64,000 nt of DNA from an uncultured Collinsella sp. (GCA_958348225.1 CATVYG010000008.1:1-64000), one strand, 5' to 3'. Numbered from the stretch's first letter, positions 19,398 through 28,871 are shown. Numbers and translations: made by a program. Notes: generated by a model from the sequence alone, not told the origin.

Positions 19398-20363
19398 TTA
19401 TTTTTTCTTGTCCTGCTCCAGCAGTTCGGACGGTGTGCGATCGGGCTTGCCGCCGCGGAAAATCTCGCGGCCATGCAGACGATGTTCCAGGTCACGCTCG
19501 GCCTTTTCCTCGTCAATCTTGGTCTGGCTCACCACCGGGTCCTCAATCAACGACGACACCGAGTTCACCTGTTTCTGAATGCGCTCGGCGATGGTGTCAT
19601 CCATACTCACGATGCGCATCTTCCAGTCGATACTCGTGGCGTTGGATGAGCTCTTGGTCCACACGAACGTCAAAATGGCGCTCTGGTGGCCCCGCGCGGG
19701 GAACATGCCAAAGAAGGAATCGTGCTGAATGTTGCTATCCTCGTCGATATAGGCGTGAACGTTATACACCACGCGGTCGATCTTGTCGTTGAGCAGCGCG
19801 TTGGTCGCAAGCGCCGCGGCCTGGATCTGCCCGTTGGACAGCAGCTCGAGCTCGTTGGCAGACGATGTGTCCAACACCGTCACCTCGACCGTGCCCGTAC
19901 GCTCATCGGCTTCATCGACGGTAAAGTCGATCGGGAACTGCGTAAAGCCGTTGCCCCACTCGAGTCCACCCTTGAGCGCGGTCGAGACAGTATCTACCGA
20001 AACGCTCTCGGAGAGGTTCGCGGTGTTCAGACGACGCATCACGCCGTAGCCAATTTGCATGCCCACGATCAGCACCAAAATGCCGATAACCACGACCATG
20101 GCAGTCTTCGTAATGGTATGGCTCACCTGCGAACCCGAAGGGTCGTCCTCGGACAGCGGGTCGATATGTTTTGCCTGGCTCGCGCGGTCCTCGCTGCGCA
20201 GCTGCGCTAGCGCCGCTTTGTCACCGCGCTTGGCCGCAGCCTCCTTCTCACGCATGCGCTCGGTGCGCTTTTTGGCGAGCGTGGGATCCAAGACGCCGGA
20301 TGCATCGATTTCGGAGAATAACTCCGTCACTTCTTCCGGAGTCAAAGGGTTCTTGTCAGCCAT
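19398..20363 (-). CDS. Uncharacterised single-pass membrane protein
   Basis: I do not recognise this 321-residue protein. An N-terminal cytoplasmic part of about 85 residues is charged and partly coiled (RTERMREKEAAAKRGDKAAL). One membrane segment follows (about 88-108, VVVIGILVLIVGMQIGYGV). The outer part of about 200 residues has alternating strands (TGTVEVTVLDTS, HSAILTFVWT-like) and could be an NTF2-like or similar small domain. The C-terminus is again charged. It is the last gene after the ABC exporter, 19 bp away, and is probably linked to it. Confidence 0.8.
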   Translation of the reverse strand: MADKNPLTPEEVTELFSEIDASGVLDPTLAKKRTERMREKEAAAKRGDKAALAQLRSEDRASQAKHIDPLSEDDPSGSQVSHTITKTAMVVVIGILVLIVGMQIGYGVMRRLNTANLSESVSVDTVSTALKGGLEWGNGFTQFPIDFTVDEADERTGTVEVTVLDTSSANELELLSNGQIQAAALATNALLNDKIDRVVYNVHAYIDEDSNIQHDSFFGMFPARGHQSAILTFVWTKSSSNATSIDWKMRIVSMDDTIAERIQKQVNSVSSLIEDPVVSQTKIDEEKAERDLEHRLHGREIFRGGKPDRTPSELLEQDKKK

Positions 20364-20382
20364 AAACTTCCTGTCATATCAA

Positions 20383-22155
20383 TCAGTCGAGCTCGTGCGC
20401 ACGCGCACCTTCGAACTGCATTCGATAGTAACGGGCATAGGTGCCGCCACGGGCGAGAAGCTCCTCGTGCGTGCCACGCTCCACAACGCGACCATGCTCA
20501 ACGGTCGCAATCTCATCGGCATGCTTAATGGTCGAAAGACGGTGGGCGATGATAATCGTGGTGCGGCCACGCGCCAGCTCTTCGAGTGACTCCTGCACCG
20601 CCTCCTCGCTCTCGTTATCCAAAGCACTCGTCGCCTCATCCAAAATAAGGATCTTGGGGTTCTTGAGAAACACACGCGCGATGGCAACGCGCTGCTTCTG
20701 TCCGCCCGAAAGACGGCTGCCGCGCTCGCCCACGACCGTGTCATAGCCCTGTGGAAGCGACTCGATAAAGGCATCGATATTGGCGCGACGGGCGGCGTCG
20801 GCGATCTCTTCCGCCGTAGCGTCCGGCTTGCCGTAGGCGATGTTCTCGCCAATCGTACCGTCAAACAGATAGACATCCTGCTGCACCAGGCCGATGGCGC
20901 GGCGCAGGCTCTGCTGCGTCACATCACGCACGTCCTGGCCGTCGATGCTAATGGATCCGGCAGCCACGTCATAAAAGCGCGGCAGCAGCGAACAGGTCGT
21001 GGACTTGCCGCCGCCCGAAGGGCCAACCAAAGCGATGGTCTGGCCGGGCTTGATAGACAGGTCCATGTGGTCGATAACAGGACGCTCGTCGGCATCGCCC
21101 TCGCCCAGCTCAACATCCTCGTAGTTAAAGCACACGTCGTGATACTCCACGGCGCCGGCAGTCACCTGCAGATCCGTAGCGCCCGGCTTGTCCTGGATAT
21201 CCGGCGCCGTCGAGAGCACCTCGTCCATACGCTTAAAGCCGGCGATAGCCTTCTGATACGTTTCGGCCGAATTGACGAGCGTCTCAAGCGGCGTGCAGAA
21301 CAGCGAAATATAGAGTGCAAAGGTCGCCATATCGACCGCCTGCAGCTGTCCCTGGGCGACCAGCCAGCCGCCCAGCAGCACCACGATCACATAGAGCACA
21401 CCAGAGAGCAGGCCATACGTCGCGGTATAGACGCCCATGGCGTGATACATGTTCTCCTTGGACGAAAGATAGCGATTGTTGGAGGCGCGGAACTTGGCAC
21501 GCTCGGTCTCCTCGTTGGCAAAGCTCTTGACCACGCGCATGCCCGCCAGCGAATCCTGCAGCTGCGCATTGATGCCGCTGATCTTTTTGCGGTTGTCGCT
21601 AAAGACCTCGCGCATACGCATGTTTTGCCAAAACATGATGACCGCAAACGCCGCCGTCACCACGGCCATGGCGAGCGCCAGCACCGGGGCGATGGTAAAG
21701 AGGATCACAAACGAGCCGATAATCTCGATGCCGCAGATGATGATCCACTCGGGCACGTGGTGCGCCGCCTCGCAGATATCGAACAGGTCGTTGACCACGC
21801 GGCTCATCATGTCGCCCGAGCTGTTGCGATCGAAGTACGCAAAGCTAAAGCGCTCATACTGGTCGAACAGGTCCTCGCGCATTTTGGACTCCATACGCGC
21901 GCCCATCACGTGACCCCAATAGCTCACAAAATAGCGGCAGGCGCAGCGGACGGCATACATCAGCACCAAGCCCACCGCGATCATGCCGAGCGCCTGCATA
22001 ATGGCAGCCTGACCCTGAGTAAACAGCCCACCGGTCAAATTGCGCAGGATAATGGGGAACGCCAGGTCAATGGCGGCAAGCACCAGAGCACAAACAGTAT
22101 CAGCAACAAAAAGCCCCATCTGGGGCTTGTAGTAAGAAAGAAACCTCTTCAGCAT
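20383..22155 (-). CDS. ABC exporter half-transporter (MsbA/LmrA type)
   Basis: A 590-residue fusion of a six-helix type I exporter domain (about residues 1-310) and an ATPase. Walker A is GPSGGGKST, the signature is RLSGGQKQRVAIAR, Walker B is ILILDEATSALD and the switch His is in IIAHRLSTI. It likely works as a dimer; the substrate (drug, lipid or peptide) cannot be told. The true start is ATG at 22153-22155 with AAGGTG upstream. That ribosome site touches the 3' hairpin of the structured element at 22163-22311. Confidence 0.93.
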   Translation of the reverse strand: MLKRFLSYYKPQMGLFVADTVCALVLAAIDLAFPIILRNLTGGLFTQGQAAIMQALGMIAVGLVLMYAVRCACRYFVSYWGHVMGARMESKMREDLFDQYERFSFAYFDRNSSGDMMSRVVNDLFDICEAAHHVPEWIIICGIEIIGSFVILFTIAPVLALAMAVVTAAFAVIMFWQNMRMREVFSDNRKKISGINAQLQDSLAGMRVVKSFANEETERAKFRASNNRYLSSKENMYHAMGVYTATYGLLSGVLYVIVVLLGGWLVAQGQLQAVDMATFALYISLFCTPLETLVNSAETYQKAIAGFKRMDEVLSTAPDIQDKPGATDLQVTAGAVEYHDVCFNYEDVELGEGDADERPVIDHMDLSIKPGQTIALVGPSGGGKSTTCSLLPRFYDVAAGSISIDGQDVRDVTQQSLRRAIGLVQQDVYLFDGTIGENIAYGKPDATAEEIADAARRANIDAFIESLPQGYDTVVGERGSRLSGGQKQRVAIARVFLKNPKILILDEATSALDNESEEAVQESLEELARGRTTIIIAHRLSTIKHADEIATVEHGRVVERGTHEELLARGGTYARYYRMQFEGARAHELD

Positions 22156-22162
22156 AATCACC

Positions 22163-22311
22163 TTACGCGGTTTTACCAAACCGCGTTTCGTCTCGACGCT
22201 GCAAGTGCTCCATTTGGACAATCTGGCCTTCAATCGTCGGTCGCGTATATCCATACGCTTTCCTCCTCTTTTAGGCCACCTTGTCTCAAATGGAGCACTT
22301 TCGCTGACTTA
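22163..22311 (-). ncRNA. Novel ~150-nt structured element, copy 2
   Basis: The minus strand repeats the conserved blocks of 4027-4176: TAAGTCAGCGAAA (22299-22311), CAAGGTG (22277-22283), CAGATTG (22219-22225), TTGCAGCGTCGAG (22192-22204) and the 24-nt terminal hairpin (22163-22186). The stems differ in sequence but pair: P1 AAGTGCTCCATTTG (22287-22300 and 22203-22216), P2 TGGCCT/AGGCCA (22273-22278 and 22224-22229) and P3 GCGTAT/ATACGC (22243-22258). It fills the leader of the ABC exporter gene and ends 7 bases before its ATG. The ncRNA type is provisional. Confidence 0.6.
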
Positions 22312-22339
22312 CACAAACCTGCGGGATCATCCCCGCTCG

Positions 22340-23035
22340 TTAAAGATCGGCCCCACCCAGGCGATGCGCGATGCTATCGCAGGCCAAGGCGCCCACGACG
22401 GTCTTGGCGTCTTCGATCTTGCCGTCGAGCACGGCGTCGATCAGCTCGTGCAGCGGCACCAGGTCCACGTTGACAAACTCGTCATCATCGGGGTTGGGCG
22501 CATCAAACTCGAGCTTGGTAGCCAAGTAGATGTGGATGATCTCATCGCAAAAACCGCAGGACGTGACAATCGACGTCAAAAAGCGAATACGACCAGCCCT
22601 AAAGCCCGTCTCCTCATGCAGTTCGCGCTTGGCACAATCGAGCGGGTCCTCGCCTGGATCGAGCTTGCCGGCGGGAATCTCGACCGTCACGCGGTCGATG
22701 GCGGTGCGGTACTGACGCACCAGTACGATCTTGCCGCTCTCGGTCAGTGCCACAACGGCCGCCGCACCCGGATGGCGAACGATATCGCGGGCGCTGCGGT
22801 GGCCGTTGGGCAGCTCAACCTCAAGACGGTGGACGTCGAGGATCTTACCCTTCCAGGCGCACTCCTCCGAAAGAATCTTCTCGTGCAGCTCGGCATCGTG
22901 CGGGTCGTCATCGCCCAGCACCAGCGCCGGCTCGTCAGCGACCTCGCCACCAGGCTCGCCCTCGGCGTGCCCATACAAGCGGCTGTCCTCTTCGACGATC
23001 TGCGCGTCCACGAGCTCTTCGTTCTTCTCGTCCAT
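22340..23035 (-). CDS. Nudix hydrolase (ADP-ribose pyrophosphatase-like)
   Basis: A 231-residue Nudix enzyme. The Nudix box is complete: GKLDPGEDPLDCAKRELHEE followed by TGF, with the metal-binding REL-EE core. The preceding IVLVRQYRTAIDRVTVEIPA matches ADP-ribose pyrophosphatases, which hydrolyse ADP-ribose to AMP and ribose 5-phosphate. About 60 acidic residues precede the domain. The second ATG (23033-23035) is better spaced from GAGAGG than one three codons upstream. It follows purD after 21 bp. Confidence 0.92.
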   Translation of the reverse strand: MDEKNEELVDAQIVEEDSRLYGHAEGEPGGEVADEPALVLGDDDPHDAELHEKILSEECAWKGKILDVHRLEVELPNGHRSARDIVRHPGAAAVVALTESGKIVLVRQYRTAIDRVTVEIPAGKLDPGEDPLDCAKRELHEETGFRAGRIRFLTSIVTSCGFCDEIIHIYLATKLEFDAPNPDDDEFVNVDLVPLHELIDAVLDGKIEDAKTVVGALACDSIAHRLGGADL

Positions 23036-23056
23036 CCGTCTCATTCCTCTCGGACT

Positions 23057-24361
23057 TTAGGCATCCCAGGCGTCGCGACCGCGCAGCGCGCGCAGGCCGA
23101 TGTCGTGACGCAGGGTCTTGCCCTCAAAATCAATCTTCTCGCAGGCCTCGTAGGCAAGGTTGCGAGCGTTCTCGAACGTGTCGCCCAGAGCGGTCACGGC
23201 AAGCACGCGGCCACCATTGGTCACGAGCTGGCCGTCCACCACAGCAGTGCCCGCGTGGTACACGGTCACGTTCTCCATGGCCTCGGCATCCTCAATACCG
23301 GTGATGACCTTGCCTTTCTCGTAGCTGCCGGGGTAGCCCGCGCTCGTCAGGACAACGGCCACGGCCCACTCGTCGCGCCAGTCGAGTTCAATCTGGTCGA
23401 GCTCGCAGTTGGCACAAGCCAGCATGACCTCGACTAGGTCGTTCTTAAGGCGCGGCAGCACGACCTGCGTCTCGGGGTCGCCAAAGCGGGCATTGAACTC
23501 CAGCACCTTGGGGCCGGCAGGCGTGAGCATAAAGCCGCCGTACAGGCAGCCGCGGTAGTCGATACCCTCGGCAGCGAGCTCGGCCACGGTCTGCTCCATG
23601 ACCGCCACCATGGTGGCGTGCTCCTCGTCAGTCACGATGGGCACCGGGCTGTAGACGCCCATGCCGCCGGTGTTGGGGCCCTTGTCGCCCTCGAGCGCGC
23701 GCTTGTGGTCCTGCGAGGTGGCCATGGGGCGCACGGTCTTGCCGTCGGTAAAGGCCAACAGCGAGCACTCGGGGCCGGTCAGCATCTCCTCGATGACCAC
23801 GGTATTGCCAGCATCGCCAAAGGTGCCGCCAAAGCACTCGCGCACGGCCTCCTCGGCCTGCTCAAGTTCGGTCGCCACGATAACGCCCTTGCCCGCGGCA
23901 AGGCCGTCGGCCTTGACGACCAGCGGGGCGCCTTGCTCGCGTACGTAGGCGAGAGCCGAAGCCTCGTCGGTAAACGAGCCGTAGGCTGCCGTCGGAATGC
24001 CCGCACGCTCCATGAGCTGCTTGGAGAACAGCTTGGAGCCCTCCATCTGGGCACCCTCGGCACCCGGGCCAAAGCAGGGAATACCCGCCGCGCGCACGGC
24101 GTCGGCCACGCCCGCCACGAGCGGAGCCTCGGGGCCAATTACCACGAGTCCGCATCCGTGGCTCTGAGCAAACGCTGCCACGGCCGCAGGATCGCAGTCG
24201 TCGAGAACAACGTTCTCGCCGCAGCTCGCGGTGCCGCCGTTGCCCGGCGCGATGTAGAGCTTGCCGGCGCGCGGTGATGCTGCGAGCTTAGCTGCCAAAG
24301 CATGCTCGCGGCCGCCGCTGCCCAACAACAGGATGTCGATGGTTTGAGTGTCCGCCTTCAA
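23057..24361 (-). CDS. purD: Phosphoribosylamine-glycine ligase
   Basis: PurD joins phosphoribosylamine and glycine with ATP to form GAR. The 434-residue ATP-grasp protein opens with ILLLGSGGREHALAAKLA and has PLVVKADGLAAGKGVIVA, QDHKRALEGDKGPNTGGMG and YGGFMLTPAGPKVLEFNARF. No ATG fits; the TTG at 24359-24361 has GAGGAGG five bases upstream and gives the normal length. It follows purA beyond a hairpin. Confidence 0.95.
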   Translation of the reverse strand: MKADTQTIDILLLGSGGREHALAAKLAASPRAGKLYIAPGNGGTASCGENVVLDDCDPAAVAAFAQSHGCGLVVIGPEAPLVAGVADAVRAAGIPCFGPGAEGAQMEGSKLFSKQLMERAGIPTAAYGSFTDEASALAYVREQGAPLVVKADGLAAGKGVIVATELEQAEEAVRECFGGTFGDAGNTVVIEEMLTGPECSLLAFTDGKTVRPMATSQDHKRALEGDKGPNTGGMGVYSPVPIVTDEEHATMVAVMEQTVAELAAEGIDYRGCLYGGFMLTPAGPKVLEFNARFGDPETQVVLPRLKNDLVEVMLACANCELDQIELDWRDEWAVAVVLTSAGYPGSYEKGKVITGIEDAEAMENVTVYHAGTAVVDGQLVTNGGRVLAVTALGDTFENARNLAYEACEKIDFEGKTLRHDIGLRALRGRDAWDA

Positions 24362-24415
24362 GGGTGCCTCCTCTATGGATGAATGGCCCGCTCCGCGCGA
24401 GCCCTTTGCAAGCAA

Positions 24416-24457
24416 ATATACCCCTCGGCCGCCCGTCCGGGCTGCAAAGGGGTATAT
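24416..24457 (-). terminator. Hairpin between purA and purD
   Basis: ATATACCCCT pairs with AGGGGTATAT, enclosing an inner GCCCG-TC-CGGGC stem. There is no long T-run after it on the minus strand, so it may be a partial terminator or an mRNA processing hairpin. Confidence 0.5.
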
Positions 24458-24479
24458 CGCAATAACCAAATAGTCCCGA

Positions 24480-25766
24480 TTACTTCCAGAATCGGTTGAT
24501 GATCTGCTCGCGACCAGCGCCAACGCCAATGAACGTCACGCGGGTGTGTGCCAGATCCTCGATAAACGCCACGTAGTCCTGAGCCTCCTGCGGCAGCTCC
24601 TCAAAGCTGCGGCAGCCGGTGATATCGCACTTCCAGCCAGGAAGCTCCTCGTAGATGGGCTTGGCGTGCTCAAAGCGCACCTGGTGCTCGGGCACGCTCG
24701 TGTAACGCTCGCCATCGACGTCATAGGCAACGCACACCTTAATGGTGTCGAAGGCCGAAAGCACGTCGAGCTTGGTCATGGCGATATCGGTGAGGCCGTT
24801 GACGCGCGAGGCGTAGTTGGCGATGGGGCCGTCAAACCAGCCGCAGCGACGACGGCGACCGGTGGTCACGCCGTACTCGTAGCCCTCCTCAGTCAGCGTG
24901 TGACCGGCCTCGGACTCATAGGAAAGCTCGGTGGGCATGGGACCCGAACCGACGCGGGTGATATAGGCCTTCATGACGCCCAGCACGCGGTCGACGTTCT
25001 TCATACCGACGCCGGAGCCGGTGATGGCGCCGCCGGCGGTGCAGTTGGAAGACGTCACGTACGGATAGGTACCGTGGTCGATGTCGAGCAGCGTCGCCTG
25101 GGCGCCCTCAAACAGCAGGTCCTTGCCCTCGTCAATCATGTTGTTGAGCAGCAGGCTCGTCTCGGTGATGTAGGGACGCAGGCGCTCGGCCATCGGCAGG
25201 TACTCGTCGCAAATCTGGTCCACAGTGTAGGTGGGCAGGTTGTAGATGAGCTCGAGCTCGGGGTTCACGCGGGCGAGAGCGGTCTCCAGCTTGTCGCGGA
25301 ACAGCGCCTCGTCCAGCATGTCCTGCATGCGCAGGCCAATGCGGGCCATCTTGTCCTGATAGCACGGACCGATGCCACGTTTGGTGGTACCGATGTTCTT
25401 CTTGCCGAGTTTCTGCTCAAAGGCGCCATCCAGATCGATGTGGTACGGCATGATGATATGCGCGTTGCCGCTAATCTTGAGGTTCTTGGTGGTGATGCCG
25501 TCGGCCTCGAACATGTCGATCTCCTCAAGGACAACCTTGGGGTTGACGACGCAGCCGTTACCGATCACCGACACGTGGTCGGAATACATGATGCCGGAGG
25601 GCACCTGGTGCAGACCGTACTTCTTGCCGTTGACGACGATGGTGTGACCGGCGTTGTTGCCGCCCGAGTAGCGCACGACGGCATCGAAGTCGCCGGCGAC
25701 CAGGTCGCAAATCTTACCCTTGCCCTCATCGCCCCACTGGGCACCGACCAAAACGGTTGACGGCAT
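24480..25766 (-). CDS. purA: Adenylosuccinate synthetase
   Basis: PurA couples IMP and aspartate with GTP, the first step to AMP. The 428-residue protein starts with VLVGAQWGDEGKGKI, the family GTP-loop, then GGNNAGHTI with the catalytic His, IGTTKRGIGPCYQDK, and TTGRRRRCGWFD. The length is normal. AAGGAG precedes the ATG. It lies after dnaB by about 90 bp on the same strand. Confidence 0.97.
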   Translation of the reverse strand: MPSTVLVGAQWGDEGKGKICDLVAGDFDAVVRYSGGNNAGHTIVVNGKKYGLHQVPSGIMYSDHVSVIGNGCVVNPKVVLEEIDMFEADGITTKNLKISGNAHIIMPYHIDLDGAFEQKLGKKNIGTTKRGIGPCYQDKMARIGLRMQDMLDEALFRDKLETALARVNPELELIYNLPTYTVDQICDEYLPMAERLRPYITETSLLLNNMIDEGKDLLFEGAQATLLDIDHGTYPYVTSSNCTAGGAITGSGVGMKNVDRVLGVMKAYITRVGSGPMPTELSYESEAGHTLTEEGYEYGVTTGRRRRCGWFDGPIANYASRVNGLTDIAMTKLDVLSAFDTIKVCVAYDVDGERYTSVPEHQVRFEHAKPIYEELPGWKCDITGCRSFEELPQEAQDYVAFIEDLAHTRVTFIGVGAGREQIINRFWK

Positions 25767-25859
25767 GTTTACTCCTTACATTCATGGACTGTCTACGCGC
25801 CACGGCGGCACGCAGAAGCACAAAACATTCCCAGTATACCCGTGCAACGGGCGCCTGTC

Positions 25860-27251
25860 CTACTCCTCGGCATGTGCCCCATCAAGCTCATAGAACTTGG
25901 TGGATGCCGGCAGGAACATCAGGTCGACGTCGCCGATCGGGCCCGAACGGTTCTTGGCCACGACGATACGCGTAACGCCCTCGTCGGGTCGATCGTCGCG
26001 CGAGGCTTCGGCCTCGTCGGCGGAGCGGTCCAAGAACATAACGATATCGGCGTCCTGCTCGATGGAGCCCGATTCACGAAGGTCGGAAAGCTGCGGGCGC
26101 TTGCCGGTACGGGATTCGACCTGACGTGACAGCTGCGACAGCGCGATGAGCGGAATCTTGAGCTCCTTGGCCATGATCTTCAGACCACGCGACATCTCCG
26201 AAACCTCGACGGTACGGCTCTCGGAGCGGCGTCCCGGCGGAGGACTCACCAGCTGCAGGTAGTCCAGGATGATGATGGCCTTCTCCTTGTTATGGAGCAT
26301 ACGGCGGCTCTTGGCGCGAATCTCGGTCACTGTGGTGCCGGGCGTATCGTCAATCAGAATATCCAGCTTGGACAAGGTCTGCGTGGCCTCGTTGATATTG
26401 GCCCACTGCTCGGGGCTAATGCGGCCCATGCGGAAGTCACTGATCGAGATCATGGCGTAGGCGCAAATCAGACGCTGGGCAATTTCTTTGCCCGACATCT
26501 CCAGCGAGAAGAAGCCGACGGTATAACCAGCAGCGGCAGCGTTGAGCGCCAGATTCAGGGCGAACGACGTCTTACCCACGGCAGGACGGGCGCCGATGAT
26601 AATGAGCTGGCCCTCGCGAAAACCCATGAGCATGCGGTCGAGCGACGGGAAGCCCGTGGGCACGCCCGCAGCCTGGCCACCGGCCTGGCACACTTCCTCG
26701 GCCTCGTTATAGGCCTCGACCATAAACTCGGTCAGCGTCTTGTAGCTCGACTTGACCTCGCGTGCCGTGACCTTGAGCAGCTTGCTCTCGGCTAGCTCCA
26801 CGACCTCTTTGGTGTCGGTGGGGGCGTTATATGCCAGCGCGTTGATCTCGTTGGTGGCGCCGATCAGCTCGCGCAGCATCGAGTCGCGACGCACGATGGC
26901 GGCATGGTGCTGCCAGTTGACGAGCGACAGGGTCTGACCCATCAACTCCAAAATGTACGCTTCGCCGCCCACGGCATCGAGCTTGTTGATGCTTCGCAGG
27001 TAATCGATCAGCGAGATGGAGTCGATGGGAATGCGGCTGTTGTACATATCGACCATCGCGGTATAGATGGTCTTATGAATGGGCCGGTAGAAGTCATCGG
27101 GCTGCAGCTCGACCTGGGCCTCTTCGACCACCTCGGGCGATAGCAGCATAGCGGCCAGTACATTGGCCTCTGCATCTTGGTTTTGGGGAAGACCCAACTT
27201 TGAGCCGCGGTCCTCAACCGTCAGCCCGGTCTCCCTATCGTCATATGCCAT
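25860..27251 (-). CDS. dnaB: Replicative DNA helicase
   Basis: DnaB is the ring helicase that drives the replication fork. The 463-residue protein has the N-terminal helical domain (PQNQDAEANVLAAMLLSPEV), the linker helix, and a RecA-like C-domain with Walker A GARPAVGKTS, a Walker B-like IIILDYLQLV and the motif H4 region ESRTGKRPQLSDLRESGSIE. I chose ATG at 27249-27251 with TGAGGA upstream; two more in-frame ATGs lie within 12 bases. Its likely loader here is DciA (41332-41895). Confidence 0.96.
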   Translation of the reverse strand: MAYDDRETGLTVEDRGSKLGLPQNQDAEANVLAAMLLSPEVVEEAQVELQPDDFYRPIHKTIYTAMVDMYNSRIPIDSISLIDYLRSINKLDAVGGEAYILELMGQTLSLVNWQHHAAIVRRDSMLRELIGATNEINALAYNAPTDTKEVVELAESKLLKVTAREVKSSYKTLTEFMVEAYNEAEEVCQAGGQAAGVPTGFPSLDRMLMGFREGQLIIIGARPAVGKTSFALNLALNAAAAGYTVGFFSLEMSGKEIAQRLICAYAMISISDFRMGRISPEQWANINEATQTLSKLDILIDDTPGTTVTEIRAKSRRMLHNKEKAIIILDYLQLVSPPPGRRSESRTVEVSEMSRGLKIMAKELKIPLIALSQLSRQVESRTGKRPQLSDLRESGSIEQDADIVMFLDRSADEAEASRDDRPDEGVTRIVVAKNRSGPIGDVDLMFLPASTKFYELDGAHAEE

Positions 27252-27404
27252 GAGCATCCTCATTCATATCGCTTGCGAGCATCCATAGTATCAGCCATGG
27301 TCCCAAAACGCGCCGCGCGCCGCCAATCATCACCGAACCAAACGGATGAACGGTCCTGTATATAGGACTTCGGCGCAACGTTCGCCATGACACTCACTCA
27401 GCGC

Positions 27405-27443
27405 AAAAAAACAAAAGGGCGCCCTGGTTTCCCAGAGCGCCCT
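27405..27443 (-). terminator. Rho-independent terminator after rplI
   Basis: On the minus strand GGGCGCTCTGG and CCAGGGCGCCC pair around a short loop, with one mismatch, followed by TTTTGTTTTTTT. It ends the rpsF-ssb-rpsR-rplI unit ahead of dnaB. Confidence 0.9.
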
Positions 27444-27476
27444 TCTTAGAACAAGATTGTTGCGTTGCAGCAAATG

Positions 27477-28016
27477 CTACTCGGCAGCAGCCTCAGTCTC
27501 GACCTCGGCGGTCTCGGCCTCGGCGACCTCAGCGGCCTCCTCGACCTCAGCCTCGGCAGCGAGCTCCTCGGCGGTAACGCCGACGAGAACGACAACCTCG
27601 GCCTTGATCTCGCGGTACAGCGAGATGGCAACGGTGTGGGCACCGGCAACCTTGATGGGCTTACCGAGCTCGACGCGCTTACGGTCGATGTCCATACCGA
27701 GCTGAGCCTTGATGGCGTCAGCGATCATAGCGGCGGTAACGGAGCCAAAGAGGATGCCCTCGTCGCCGACCTTGACGTCAACGGTGACCGTCTTGCCCTC
27801 GAAGGCAGCCTTGGTCTCGTTGGCAGTAGCCAGACGGACGGCCTCGCGCTTGGCGATGTTGTTGCGACGCTCGTCAAGCTGCTTGAGGTTGCCCTTGGTG
27901 GCGGCAACAGCGAGCTTCTTGGGGAACAGGAAGTTCTCAGCGTAACCCTGAGCGACCTCTACGACGTCACCCTCGCCGCCCTTGCCCTTGATCTCATCGA
28001 GAAGAATAACCTTCAT
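27477..28016 (-). CDS. rplI: 50S ribosomal protein L9
   Basis: L9 bridges two parts of the large ribosomal subunit through an N- and a C-domain joined by a long helix. The N-terminus MKVILLDEIKGKGGEGDVVEVAQGYAENFLFP-like block is diagnostic (here VAQGYAENFLFPK). At 179 residues it is about 30 longer than usual. The extra C-terminal tail is made almost only of Ala, Glu and Val. It is the last gene of the ribosomal cluster. Confidence 0.96.
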   Translation of the reverse strand: MKVILLDEIKGKGGEGDVVEVAQGYAENFLFPKKLAVAATKGNLKQLDERRNNIAKREAVRLATANETKAAFEGKTVTVDVKVGDEGILFGSVTAAMIADAIKAQLGMDIDRKRVELGKPIKVAGAHTVAISLYREIKAEVVVLVGVTAEELAAEAEVEEAAEVAEAETAEVETEAAAE

Positions 28017-28031
28017 GATGCGTCTCCCTTC

Positions 28032-28298
28032 TTAGCCGCGGTCGCGGTTGCCACGAGAGGAAACCACGGGGACGGTGTACGGCAGGAGAGCCATCTCGCG
28101 GGCGCGCTTGATGGCGTTGGCGATGTCATGCTGATGCTGCGTGCAAGCGCCAGTGACGCGACGGGGCTTGATCTTGCCACGGTCGGTCATGTACTTACGG
28201 AGAAGCTGAGTGTCCTTATAGTCGATGAACTCAGTGTTCTCCTTGCAGAACTGGCAGTACTTACGACGCGGCTGACGTGCAGAAAAATCATTAGCCAT
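28032..28298 (-). CDS. rpsR: 30S ribosomal protein S18
   Basis: S18 binds S6 on the small-subunit platform. The 88 residues carry RRKYCQFCKENTEFIDYKD and PRRVTGACTQHQHDIANAIKRARE. Two cysteines in CQFC, with Cys and His later, suggest a zinc-binding form. The ATG at 28296-28298 has AAAGG upstream. It sits 15 bp before rplI and 72 bp after ssb. Confidence 0.96.
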   Translation of the reverse strand: MANDFSARQPRRKYCQFCKENTEFIDYKDTQLLRKYMTDRGKIKPRRVTGACTQHQHDIANAIKRAREMALLPYTVPVVSSRGNRDRG

Positions 28299-28370
28299 GT
28301 CAAAATACCTTTCATTTGGCAACTTCGGCGAACCGAAGCCGCCTCTCACTCAAAAATAGGTGAACAACCC

Positions 28371-28823
28371 TTAGAACGGGATGTCCTCATCGTAGACGTC
28401 GACCGCGGGCGGCGTAGCCACCGGCGCGGCAGGACGTGCTGCGGGCGCGGGAGCTGCGGGGGCGTAACCGCCCTGGTCGTAGCCACCCTGGCCACCACGG
28501 GAGCTCATAAACTCGATCTCATCGACGATGACCTCAAGTTTGCTCCGGCGCTGGCCGTCGCGCTCCCAAGAGCTGTAGCGCAGCTTGCCCTCGATCGCGA
28601 CCTTGTTTCCCTTTGCCAGGAAACGGCTCACGGCCTCGGCGCGGGTGCCGAACATGGTGCAGTCGACAAAGTTGGGATAGTCCTCCCACTCGCCAGTCTG
28701 CGCGTTGCGGCGACGATCGTTCACGGCGACGCCAAAGGACAGAACCTGGGTTCCGCCGGCTGTGGCGCGCAGCTCGGGATCGCGGGTGAGGTTACCGGTG
28801 ATGTTCACTCGATTGATGCTCAT
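28371..28823 (-). CDS. ssb: Single-stranded DNA-binding protein
   Basis: SSB coats single-stranded DNA during replication and repair. The 150-residue protein has an OB-fold (MSINRVNITGNLTRDPELR, FLAKGNKVAIEGKL) and a Gly/Ala/Pro-rich tail ending in DEDIPF, the acidic tip that recruits partner proteins. It lies in the standard rpsF-ssb-rpsR order. Confidence 0.96.
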   Translation of the reverse strand: MSINRVNITGNLTRDPELRATAGGTQVLSFGVAVNDRRRNAQTGEWEDYPNFVDCTMFGTRAEAVSRFLAKGNKVAIEGKLRYSSWERDGQRRSKLEVIVDEIEFMSSRGGQGGYDQGGYAPAAPAPAARPAAPVATPPAVDVYDEDIPF

Positions 28824-28871
28824 AACTCACTACTTCCTCTTGGGGCACAAGCCCAGTCCAAAACGACAGTC

